Shown here piece after piece: positions 49,263 through 62,200 of a stretch of DNA of 64,000 nucleotides (position 1 is its first letter; every line of letters begins with the position of its first letter). The position numbers were made by a program, and so were the translations under genes. The DNA is from Cyrtodaria siliqua (Eukaryota; Mollusca; Bivalvia; Adapedonta; Hiatellidae): positions 23,714 to 87,713 of the forward strand of contig JAWPHD010011004.1 of the NCBI GenBank assembly GCA_037043455.1. Reading direction: 5' to 3'. Under the pieces are notes generated by a model. That model did no database searches. It was not told the origin of the DNA and saw nothing but the letters and a program-made list of their open reading frames with translations.

Positions 49263-50095
49263 ACGTTTAATATTATGGCTCATATTTTGAAGTATTTAAG
49301 TTATATAGGTCACTGATTGTGCACAACTATGGTGACTTGTTTACCAAGAATGATATCAAGCTGGTATATATGTTTTAAATATTTGTTTGTTTTTATTAAA
49401 CTAATAACTGATATGTACATAACTGATATGTACTAACACAAACATGCATTGTTAAATATTACAATGAAATATAATAAGTTAGATATGTATTTATGCGCTC
49501 GCTTGAAGTAGAACATAAGAGAGAAAAACCAAAAGGAAGAAGAGATGGGGGGGGGGAAAAAAGGGCAAATAAAGGATTTGAGATTAGGGGTAGGGGAGGC
49601 GGGCGACTTTCAAAAAATAGTTGACAATCAATAAATAAATAAGACGCCTTTTCACATTAGTTTTCATAACTACTCTTAATTTTTAAAGAGAGAGAGAGAG
49701 AGAGAGAAAAAAAGAGAGTAGTATTTGTAATGTTAACATTATCGGCTCCATCAATCAATATTGAAAGAAATAGTGGGGGTAGACAAACATAGGAGAAGAA
49801 GATGAAGAATGACGAGGGATGAAGAAAATGAAGAAAAAGATGAAGAAGAAAGGTGTTTACTGAAAAGTCATGTTTTCAAGCTAGTAAGTTTCAACTAACT
49901 GCACCTCTGTACCATGGGTCCCTCCTAAAGCTTGAACATAGTACATAGTATGGCATTTTAAGTAATGTGTTCACTTTAGTGACAGACCACAGATTATCAC
50001 AATAAGTTTTTTCATTTGCATATATATGGTCACTATATAAATATTCCTCCACAACCGGTTAAAAGTTCACTGAGAAATATTTTTGCTTTGTTTCA
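49263..50095. other. Non-coding DNA with simple repeats
   Basis: It holds a G tract near 49550, an (AG)n tract at about 49688-49707 and a GAAGAAGATGAAG-type purine tract at 49795-49850. No exon was recognised. Confidence 0.55.
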
Positions 50096-50101
50096 TTTAT
50101 T
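50096..50101 (-). terminator. Candidate polyadenylation signal of the minus-strand gene
   Basis: AATAAA on the minus strand, about 41 nt past the TGA at 50144-50142. The spacing would give a short 3' UTR. Confidence 0.45.
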
Positions 50102-50141
50102 GGAACTGAACATTTGATCTGTGATGAGATGAAATATATCC

Positions 50142-50222
50142 TCAGGTGAAGTTAAATCTGTTGTTCCATTCTGATTTGGTCTCTGATTTGGATTTAGTCT
50201 TCTTGGGACCTGTTGTGGAATC
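50142..50222 (-). CDS. Probable terminal exon of the acidic coiled-coil protein gene
   Basis: It follows a long poly-T tract and CAG acceptor and encodes DSTTGPKKTKSKSETKSEWN and six more residues to TGA. It was assigned to this gene because no other minus-strand gene starts to its right within the window. Confidence 0.6.
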   Translation of the reverse strand, partial: DSTTGPKKTKSKSETKSEWNNRFNFT

Positions 50223-53200
50223 CTGAAAAAAAAAGTTGAAATATGTAAATCTGAAGATATTTTATTAAGGCATACATATCATCTGGGATGAAAATTGAAT
50301 ATAATACATATAGGGCTCCGATACCACACAAGTTTGAATTTTGCCAACTGCAGACCATATGCATTATTATTCACTGCATATTTACGTTCATGATCAAAGT
50401 TTCGAAATGTGATTTTTCTCATGAGCAATTATTGTGGGGGCCATATACCATATTAAATTATTTTTAAAAACTAAAATGAAGAGTGAAATAAAACAATGTA
50501 AAATATATATGAGGGTCTCCCAGTGGGGGTGGGGAACAAGGGAACATGGCCATTTATTTTTGGGGAACAAGGGAACATTGTCTGTTATTGGTAATATTTT
50601 TTGGACAAGGGAACATTGGAAAAATATTTTTGGGGAACAAAGCAAAACAATTTTGGGGAACATTGGGTCATATTATATTTTCAGGAAACATGGACTCCCC
50701 CCCACCCACACACCGCCCACTTTCTTTTTCATATTATTCACGATGCCATGAGACCCAGTAATAAGGCACTAGAATGTACTGAAAGGATAGTTTAATTTTA
50801 ACTTTGAGTCTGCTTGCACATTATAAATAAATGGTAATAAATAAGGGAGATTTCAAGTTTTCCTTGTTGTTTAACCATAGAGTTACATTACACGCAAACC
50901 TTGATGTGGGACGCCAACGCGATTACATAAGCTCTCTTATTCTTCGAATAGTCGAGCTAAAAAGAAAAAAAATGTTATACCAAATAACTTGGAAAAATAC
51001 ATGGCTTTTATGTTAGGAAAATAGTTGATTTTATTGATAGTTTTCAATTCATGTCTCAATCACTTGATAATTTAGTAAAAAATATGTCATCATTTACATA
51101 CATCACACGAGTATCCTGGTGAAAAGTTAAAGTTAGTGAAAAGAAAAGGTATTTAAACAATTCAGTTTTTGGTAAGACTATGGAAAATTTGAGGAGAGTT
51201 AATGTTACATTGACTCAGGATGAGGAGTTCCTTTTAAAATATGCAGCAAGACTTCATTTCTTTCTTGTAAAATGTTTAATGAAAATTTAATTGCTATAAA
51301 CAGATTAAAAGAAAAACTAATTTTAAATCGCCCTTGTTTTGTTGGTATGTGTATTTTAGACTTGTCAAAATATTCAATGTATGATTTCCATTACAACTAC
51401 ATTACAAATACATGTAATTATGATAAGAAATTGCAAAATTGCTGTTTACTGATACTGATTCGTTGTGCTATGAAATTAAAACAAAAGATGTGTATGCAAG
51501 TATACCATGACAATTTGGTTTTTGCATCTTTGTATTAAGGACAGCTGGAGACAACTTGAAAATTGTTTGTTTACCCGTGGCGAGGGAAAACTGTGCTCAT
51601 ACCCCCTCTTTCTATACTACTAGGACTATACTGGTGCAATACAATTAACATACAGCAATATGCAAAAGCAATTTGATTTGGAAATGTTCAAATAATTGTT
51701 ACTAATGACTTGCAAATATGCAAGTTATATTGAACTAGATGGGTGTTCCACGGAACATGTGTCGCCTGTCAGCGCTTCGTCAGTATAACAAGATTTTTTT
51801 GATCCAGATAAATGACCTTGGCAAACTGGCCTGACAAAGTGTGCCCCTGACCTTTATATTTTAGTATTACCAGTATTGAAAAACTAACCAGACAACATGT
51901 CGAGTTTTAAAGATTCCCATTACCCAGTATTGAAAAACTAACCAGACAACATGTCGAGTTTTAAACATTCCCATTACCAGTATTGAAAAACTAACCAGAC
52001 AGCATGTCGAGTTTTAAAAATTTCCCTCTACCAGTAATATATATATATATGGTATGTTCATATTTTTGTATAAAACTGTAATCTTTTGCAATTTTACTCC
52101 TTGTAACAATTTACTCCTTGCGCTAAGCTTCTAGCATTGAAGTTAAAGAAAGAAAAAACATTGCATTCATGAAATATCTTATTAAACATCAATACATTCA
52201 ATTAAAATTGTATACACCTCTGACATAAATTGAAACATGCCAAAAGATCAATACTTAGGTACAAACTCAGGCAAATAATCTCATATTTCAAATATAAACT
52301 AATCCCAGTGCTGGTTAACTGCCATAAACCTTGTACTTTTATTGATTTCTCTAGCTCTTTACATTTTCGTACAGTTTCACTTTGTGAAAACAAAATCAAC
52401 TGTGAATTAAACACTGAGGCAGATTGTTTTCTACATTAACAATAGGGTGTTGTGATGTTTCACAACTGCTGCATTCATTAAATGAAGCACACTTGTATGT
52501 GCATGTCGGGCTGTTATAAATGTATCAAAATTAAAATATATAAATAATGGTCACTTGTTTTTTTCTGTTTGTTTTTTAATTCAGGTATAGTTTAAAGAAT
52601 CATATTTCAAAAGTACAGTACTGTATAGATTACTCTTTTTAATTAAAACAAAGTAAGATCTTCTGATAATATGTCAGGGCTCCAAGAAAATTAAAATTGG
52701 TGAATAGCCCAGGGCAAGTAGATTTCAAAAGTCCACTTGCCCTGACTGAAAAGTCACTTGCCCTGATTTTTTTTAACTTGCCCCGAAATTATTATTACCA
52801 ATGAATAGTTGCCGGTACATTATTTTGTCGATATCGAATGTTTTGCTTTTTCACTTTGTTTTATTTAATTAATTAATAATACACATGTGATTAGAGTCAA
52901 CCTAGAAGGTTCTATATTCCTTTTATTTATCCATTGCATCACATAACTAGTCTAAAACAATATTATTTTCTTAACAGTTTTAGGATCGAGCCGCAAATCA
53001 TGTCAAAAACTGTTCCGGGTCCCCGCAGATTAAACCATCTAAAATAGGTGAGCGTTCCGGTGTTATTTAGCAGCTTGCATTTGTGAATAAGCGTTCGTTG
53101 TTAAGCATTTTTAAGATACAGACTTGCTATTTAGAAAAAGATTATACAGCAATTCATCGAAAAAAGTATATTAAAACGAAATCTACGTTCAAACTGTTAA

Positions 53201-56200
53201 TATTCGAGCGATCTTTCTTCTTCTGTCCAACGTGACAAATTTACGTGAATATGAAAGCTGTAATGCGATTGGTTCAAATCATGTAATCAACCAATGAAAT
53301 GCGCGCTTTCAAATTGATGAACTTTAATGAAGGGAGATCATTTTCAACAAATACGTCTGCAAATTACACGCAATAAAACACAATTTCTGGTTGAATTTTT
53401 GATTGCCCCGAGATTTTTTTAGACTAGCCCGACGGGCAACCATTTTTGAAAGAGAGACTAGCCCGGATTCAGATTGGACTAGCCCCGGGCATCGGGCTAT
53501 CCTATCCTTGGAGCCCTGTATGTATACGAAAAACAGGCTTTGTTTTAAAGGGATTGTCGACAATTTAAAAGAATTATGGTTGTAAATCCAATAATGAATT
53601 ACGATTTAAACCATCATAATGTGTTTTAGTTTCATATATTCTGAGATGTATATATGCACTTGACCAGACTCCATGATCTGTTTTAAAGGGATTGTCGACA
53701 ATTTAAAAGAATTATGGTTGTTAATCCAATTACGATTAAAACCATCATAATGTGTTTTAGTTTCATATATTCTGAGATGTATATGCACTTGACCAGACCC
53801 CATGAACTGTTCGATTTAATTATTGTTTAATAATGAAATAGTTTGGTCTGGAAACTCGACTTCATAATATGCTTTAAAGGGACATCTGCCAATCTTGAAG
53901 ATTTATAAATCGTTGTGTCTCCTGCATAGCATGGCAGACACTTAGGGAACACTGTCCGTCGTACGTCGTCATCCTTCACACTTTTACCTGCAACCTAACC
54001 TTGGCCATAACTTGAAAGATATTTGACATATGTTCATGAAACTTCACACATATCTTCATCTTAACCCAAGGAATTCTGTTACACATGTCCATCAGTGTAT
54101 TAGCCAGCCAACCGTGCATCTGTCTTTTGCACGGCCGTTTTTGAAAAATCGCGGCCAATATTTGGAGGAGTTGGTGTTGTTGTTTTTTGATAAACAACAC
54201 TTCCTAACTCTTACTTTGTCAATACTGTTATGTTTTATATACATTTATATTCATTTATAGAAGAAATATGATCTAAAATTCACCTTTTTCACCTTTATCT
54301 GTGAAAATAAATTACCCCAGAGACACCCACTTGTCGTGAATTGGCGCGTTTGGCGCGTAACACGTGTTAGCAAATTACTTTGACCAACCTGTTTGCATAT
54401 TAGCACACCCAGTTCTTGAATTTCTGCCTAATACACTGATGTCCAAATGACTTTCATTTTGACAGAGTTATGCCCCCTTTCATAAAACTTTAACCTGCAA
54501 CCTAACCAGGCTCATATCTGGCCATGACTTCAGAAGTATTTGACCTATATTCACGAAACTTTACACAGTATTCATTTTACCATACATAATATTGTTACAC
54601 ATGACCAATAACTCAGACTTTTATTTCAGCAGAGTTATGCCCCTTTTAATAAAACTTTATCCTGCAGCCTAACCATGCAAGCTCATATTTAAACTTGAAA
54701 AGTATCTAACTTGGCCATAACTTGTGAAGTATTTGACCTATGTTCATGAAACTTCAAACACATCTTCATCTTAACCAAAGGAATGTTGTTACACAGGTCC
54801 ATTAACCCTGACTTTCATTTTGGCAGAGTTATGCCCCTTTTCATATAACTCTAACCTGCATAACTCCAACCTGCAAACTAACCTAGCTCATAACTTGGCA
54901 AAATATTGATCTATGGTGAAAGGGTATACAGTTTTTCCTTATCAATTATCAAATGCATATTTATGCCCCTATTCATAAACTTTGACACTTTTAAAAAAAA
55001 AATCATGAAGGATTGCACCCCATGACGGTCTTCAAACTTTATAGTTAGATTGTACTCGTTAAAATAAGCAAACGGAGACGACACTCTTCTAGTTATAGTC
55101 AGTGTCTTGATTTATAAATTCAGTATCATTTTTAGCTCTACTGATCAGAGATCAGCAGAGCTTATGCCGTGGTGCGGCGTCCGTCGTCCGTCCGTCCGTC
55201 TGTCAACTTTTTTTTTGTAGCGACTACTCCTCTGAAACTACTGAATAGATTTTCATGAAACTTTACAGAAATGTTGCCCATGAAGTCTAGTTGATCCTAG
55301 CAAAAATTCATGTAGATGTGAAATCCAAGATGGAAGGGATATTGCTATGGGACTTTTTCTAAAATGATCAGCATGACATGATGTTGGTCCTTGTCGAAAA
55401 TCGTTTTGATTTGAAGTTAAACATGGCTGCTAGCGGCCATCTTTGTTTACATAGAGTTATATAATGAAAACTTGTAGCGACTACTCCTCTGAAACTACTT
55501 GATGGATTTTCATGAAACTTCACAGGAATGTTGCTCTTGATGTCTAATTAATCCTAGCAAAATTTCAGGTCGGCCGGATATTCAAGATGGCCGCCACGGC
55601 TAAAAATAGATTTTTAAAAAATAAGTTTGTAGCGACTACTTCTTGAAAACTATAGGAGATATTGATATGGGACTTTTTCTAAAATGATCAGCATGACATG
55701 ATGTTGGTCCTTGTCGAAAATCGTTTTGATTCGACGTTAAACATGGCTGCCAGCGGCCATCTTTGTTTACATAGAGTTATATAATGAAAACTTGTAGCGA
55801 CTACTCCTCTGAAACTACTTGACGGATTTTCATGAAACTTCACAGGAATGTTGCTCTTGATGTCTAATTGATCCTAGCAAAATTTCAGGTTGGCCGGAAA
55901 TTCAAGATGGCCGCCACGGCTAAAAATAGATTTTTAAAAAATAAGTTTGTAGCGACTACTTCTTGAAAACTATAAGAGATATTGATATGGGACTTTTTCT
56001 AAAATTATCAGCATGACATGATGGTTATCCGAGTCGAACATTATTTTGATTCGACGTTAAACATGGCTGCCAGTGGCCATCTTTGTTTACATAGAGTTAT
56101 ATAATGATAACTTGTAGCGACTACTCCTCTGAAAATACTTGACGGATTTTCATGAAACTTCACACGAATGTTGCTCTTGATGTCTAATTGATCCTTGCAA

Positions 56201-59200
56201 AATTTCAGGTCGGCCGGAAATTCAAGATGGCCACCATGGCTAAAAATAGATTTTCAAAATACAAGTTTGTAGCTACTACTTCTTGAAAACTATAAGTGAT
56301 ATTGATATGGGACTTTTTCTAAAATGATCAGCATGACATGATGGTTATTCAAGTCGAACATTATTTTGATTCCGACGTTAAACATGGCTGCCAGTGGCCA
56401 TGTATGTTTACATGAGTTATATAATGATAACTTGTAGCGACTACTCCTCTGAAACTACTTGACGGATTTTCATGAAACTTCACACGAATGTTGCTCTTGA
56501 TGTCTAATTGATCTTAGCAAAATGTCAGGTCGGCCGGAAATTCAAGATGGCCGCCATGGCTAAAAATAGATTTTTAAAAAATAAGTTTGTAGCGACTACT
56601 TCTTGAAAACTATAAGAGATATTGATATGGGACTTTTTCTAAAATGATCAGCATGACATGATGGTTATCCGAGTCGAACATTATTTTGATTCAATGTTAA
56701 ACATGGCTGTCAGTGGCCATCTTTGTTTACATAGAGTTATATAATGAAAACTTGTAGCGACTACTCCTCTGAAACTACTTGACGGATTTTCATGAAACTT
56801 CACAGGAATGTTGCTCTTGATGACTAATTGATCCTAGCAAAATTTCAGGTCGGCCGGAAATTCAAGATGGCCACCATGGCTAAAAATAGATTTTCAAAAA
56901 AACAGTTTGTAGCGACTACTTCCTGAAATCAAAATCAATCAGTAGAGCTTCAAGGTCATTGACCTCTTGTTACTTTTTATAGTAATACACACAAGTTGCT
57001 ATAGTAACTATTCTTATAATTTACATTAATGACTGAACAAATTCAAGTTATGTAGAAAGCGCAGTATTTAGTTTTAAAAACAACCCAGATTTGCGTTACT
57101 AACACTAACTGTTAGCAATATAAACCTAACTGTTAGCAATATAAACCTAACTCTGTTAGCAATATAAACCTAAATGTTAGAAATATAAACATTAGCAATA
57201 TAAACCTAAATGTTAGAAATATAAACCTAACTGTTAGCAGTATAAACCTAACTGTTAGCAATATAAACCTAACCGTTAGCACTATAAACCGTGTATGAAT
57301 TAATACATATGATTAAACAACAGAAATCAGCCCAGACTCGACTCTTCTTATAAACAATATATTATTTGAACCGAAGGTCACATGATGCTCAATTTAATGG
57401 CATAATGCATTTGCACATTTTATATGAAGTTGAAGCACAATGATGAAAGATTTCATTAATTTTGTATTAGCAGACACTTTAGTTTAAAGTTTTAACATAT
57501 TTCTTTTACATCGATTGTGAAACAAGTTCTTCAAACGTATATTAATCACCCTCGATGGCATTCGCAACATCTCGTACACTGCTTCGCAGCATGACTCGAA
57601 TGTAATACGCAAGTTTCCATATTGGTTACGTCATACTAGCGTGACGCGCGTCAGATTCCCGCCAAAACGAATTTGCATTCAAAATCAAAGTAATGTTCAA
57701 CATTTTGCAATGCCATTTAACCTTTTGCTCCATCTATAGTTTATTTACGTGAAAGTAGTGATTAAACCTTCATCTGTATTGTAAATAACAAACATGCAAC
57801 GCACATCATACATCAACACGTTTGGCAAGCGGCCATAATGTTTATGTAGCAACAGCTTAGCAACAGTGCACTATTTTCTGTGCCGTTGCCTTCCGGCTAA
57901 CAGAATGTTAAGATTTTGAACATACCGAAGCGCCATGATACACACGAGGCAGGATCCCGAAGAATGACGGGATTGGCCGAGCGTTCACGATTGCCTCGAT
58001 GGCTTCCTGGGTAGAACTAGTACAAAGCAATTCGGATTAGTTATCTTGGTCACTATTTTCATACAATGTTTATTTTAAAGGGCTCTGAAAAACTTAATTG
58101 ACAAAAGCTGAAATACATGTCATAATCAAAATGCCATGAAAAATAAAGGAGATATGACCTCATTGAAAATTCGCAATGAAACATAAATGGAGGTGGCTAT
58201 CTTGGAACGATGACGTTATCGCGCCTTTGTTGGTAACCATTTAAATTAAATAGAAACAAGAGGCCCAAGAGGGCCTGTGGACGCTCTACTGGCTAATATG
58301 GCTCTTATAACATCAATGAAGCGAGTGACTGCCATTTATGTTTTATTGGAAGTTTCGGACAAAAAACAGCTTTCTGACTAAATCAAGGGCCATAACTAAA
58401 GAATCTGGTAAAGCTTGGTAAAGATAAGATGAAAAATAAAGGCCCTACCGTATTAATAAGGCAAAATATAGCATTTTTAACTAAATCAACAGCCATGACT
58501 CCTCTGTTACTGGTCCGACTGGTCCAACATAGCTAAAAAATAATAATATATATATAAAAAAAAAAAAAAATTAAATAATTACAAAAAAAATAATGAAAAA
58601 AAAAAAAAATTAACAAAATTAAAAAAAAAAAAAAAAAAAAATAATGAAAAAAAAATTCAAGAAATTTAAACAAAAAAAAAAAAGAAAAAAAAAAAGAAAA
58701 AAAAAAAGAAAGAAAAAAAGATTACCATATAATCTGCTAAAGTTTGACTAAGATCAGATGCAAAATAATACATGAGAGCTCTGTGCAATGTGGTTCCAGA
58801 GAAAACGATTTTTTTCAGTTTTTGCCTATACAAGCCTAAGTAAAACTGTGACCCCCAGGGTGGGGCCAAATGTGACAAATGGGTTACCATTTGAACAAAC
58901 TTGGTAGAAGACCATAAGCTTATAGCAAATGCAAAATATTAAACCACTGGCTCTTGCGGTTTCAGAGAAGAAGATTTTTTAAGTTTTTCCCTATACATGT
59001 CTATGTAAAACATGTGACCCTTGGGGCGGGGTCAAATGTGACCCGAGGGTCATCATTTGAACAAACTTGGTAAAGGACCATAAGCTTATAGCAAATGCAA
59101 AATAATAAACCTCTGGCTCTTACAGTTCCAGAGAAGAAGATTTTTTTCAGTTTTTCCCTATACAAGCATTTATGTAAAACTGTGACCCCCGGGGCGGGGC

Positions 59201-62200
59201 CAGATGTGACCACAGGGTCACCATTTGAACAAAATTGGTGAAGGACCATAAGCTTATAGCAAACGCAAAATATTAAATCTCTGGCTCTTGCAGTTTCGGA
59301 GAAGAAGATTTTTTAAGTTTTTCCCTATACATGTCTATGTAAAACATGTGACCCTTGGGGCGGGGCCAAATGTGACCCCAGGGTCACCATTTGAACAAAC
59401 TTGGTAAAGGACCATAAGTTTATAATAAATGTAAAATATCAAACCTCTGGCTCTTGTAGATTCCGAAAAGAAGATTTTTAAAAAAAAAATCCTATATAAG
59501 TCTATGTAAAACTGTGACCCTCGGGGCGAGGACAAATTTGACCCCAGGGTCACCATTTGAACAAACTTAGTAGAGGACCATAAGCTGATGCTACATATAA
59601 TACATGAGAGCTCTGTGCCATGTGGTTCCAGAGAAGAAGATTTTTTTCAGTTTTTCCCTATACAAGCCTATGTAAAACTGTGACCCCCGGGGTGGGGCCA
59701 AATGTGACCCCTGGTCCACCATTTGAACAAACTTGGTAGAGGACCACAAGCTTATAGCAAATGCAAAATATTAAACCTCTGGCTCTTGCATTTTCAGAGA
59801 AGAAGATTTTTTTAAGTTTTTCCCTATACATGTCTATGTAAAACATGTGACCCTTGGGGCGGGGCCAATGTGACCCGAGGGTCACCATTTGAACAAACTT
59901 GGTAAAGGACCATAAGCTTATAGTAAATGCAAAATATCAAACCTCTGGCTGTTGTATTTTCCGAGAAGAAGATTTTTAAAAAAAAAATCCTATATAAGTC
60001 TATGTAAAACTGTGACCCCCGGGGCGAGGACAAATTTGACCCCAGGGTCACCATTTGAACAAACTTAGTAGAGGACCATAAGCTGATGCTACATGTAATA
60101 CATGAGAGCTCTGTGCCTTGTGGTTTCAGAGAAGAAGATTTTTTAAAGTTTTTCCTATATGTCTATATGAAAAACATGCAAAACCTCAATATACAAACTT
60201 TGGACCCCAGGGGCACGGCCATTTTTGACCCCGGGGACTTTATTTGAACAAACTTGATAGTCTAGGCGTTGGCGATCATTTTAAAAGAAAAACTGTTGAA
60301 ATCTGTCCAGCGGTTCTGGAGAAGAAGATTTTTTAAGGTTTCGACCATATATGGTAATGGCAGCCATCTTGGATGTAGCGCTGACCTAATTTTAACAAAT
60401 CTAAAAAGCATTCATCTAAGGATCATCCAGGTAAAGTTTGGTCAAAATTAGCCAAGCGGTTTCTGAGGAGAAGTCGTTTGAAGAAAAGTTAACGGACGAC
60501 GAACAGACGACAGACGGACGACGGACGACAGACAACACACCATCCCATAAGCTAAAAACAGGTGTCAACTAGATGGTAACAACAGGGAAAATAGCAGGAA
60601 TTTGAGGCGTAATATGCAAATGAGTTAGGCCTGGAATAATTGACGGGCGTGATTAGGCAGACGTAAAACACAAATATGACGGGCGGAAAATAGCAGGGAC
60701 TTGAAGCGTAATATGCAAATGAGTTACTTTCGATCATTTATCGAAAGGAAACATCATGAACTTTGTGTACACCAAAAATTTATTAATAAATTAATAAAGC
60801 CACATCAATTAATGAACTAAATCATATAAAACAAAACATATTTCATGTTTATATAGGGTCAGGTTCTAATATGAGCTTATAAATAGTATTGAATTATTAG
60901 TAGTACAGGTTAGATCTGTACGTACAAGAACAATGTGAAATTATTCTTACCTCAGACAGTGCATTGTTGTAAAATATTTATTTGTGTTAGGGTTCACTTA
61001 GTATAACTCACCACACAATTTGAGTGGGTAACACAGTATTAACAAGTTAAAATGAACATTGTTTAAGCCAAAGTGTTTCGTTTCAATATTTTTTTCCCAC
61101 AAAATTTCAAACTGAGTTTTCTCCCAGAATGCTATTTAAAATCCATTTCCTCAAATAATCAGTTGTACCGTAATATATGCCTGTGTATAATTTTAAAGTC
61201 CAAAATGACGCCCGTCGTTTAAGTTACGTCTCTTGCCAGGCGTCATTTTCAAATTGTTATGCCTCTATCAAGAGACGTCAAAATCAGAGGAAATCTTATA
61301 CGGGGCCGCTTGAACTTATCATGTGACCAAAGTACTTAACCTCAGTCTGGCTGATAAGGCATTTGTCTGGATTGAACCTACGCCCTTTCTCTCTCTCTTT
61401 CTTCAGTGTACTAGATGCTACAACAGGGTTCAAATGTAAGCAGTTTTACCGGCATTTTGCCAGTTATTTTTTCAAAATGCCTGTAAAGTTTTGATGCAGT
61501 GAGTCTGGAAATATTATGTATTAAAGTGTTTAACAGCCTTCTGGTTTGGATATTGCTAGAAAGTAAAACTATTAAGGCATTATAATATAGTTTATAGGCA
61601 TACATGACCAGTCAAAATGATAAGAAAAATAGATATTGTTTATTGTTTGCTGGCCCAATGAGCTAGTAAATAATTTGCCAGTTCAGTTTTAATCAACTGA
61701 CAAAAAGATGCCAGTTGGGAAAAATGCTTAATTCAAGCCCTGTCAACAAAGGGATATTGGTCTATAAAGTTGAGCAAAGAATCGTCATATCTCACAACAT
61801 TTAATAGCATGTTCGAGCGTTTCAGGTTCCTCGGTTTGCCAATGGGTTTGAGAAATTCACAAGACATATTTAACCGGAAAATCAATGAGGCCCTCGAGGG
61901 GTTATCTGGAATTAAGTCAATAGTAGACAATCTTTAGCAGAGCCCTCGAGGGGTTATCTGGCATTAAGTCAATAGTAGACAATCTTTAGCAGAGCCCTCG
62001 AGGGGTTATCTGGCATTAAGTCAATAGTAGACAATCTTTAGCAGAGCCCTCGAGGGGTTATCTGGCATTAAGTCAATAGTAGACATCTTTAGCATGATCT
62101 GAACTTAAGAAATGTCATGAAGCACGCGAGAGAGATAGGGCTTAGGTTCAATCCAGACAAATGTGAAGATATCCTTCTTCTGGCACCATGTTTTATATTG

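Noticed and set aside
50434..50751. 105-codon plus-strand ORF
   Set aside because: It crosses a GGGGAACAAGGGAACAT simple repeat and a C-rich tract.
52343..52386. Candidate internal exon of the minus-strand gene (ETVRKCKELEKSIKVQ)
   Set aside because: The phase does not match the preceding exon (TGA would arise), and the acceptor is weak.
59001..60054. Series of 73-82-codon minus-strand ORFs with similar sequences
   Set aside because: They are the same frame of successive family-B core repeats, not a gene family.
61889..62097. CRISPR-like array
   Set aside because: The four units are contiguous with no spacers and derive from retroelement pol; the genome is eukaryotic.
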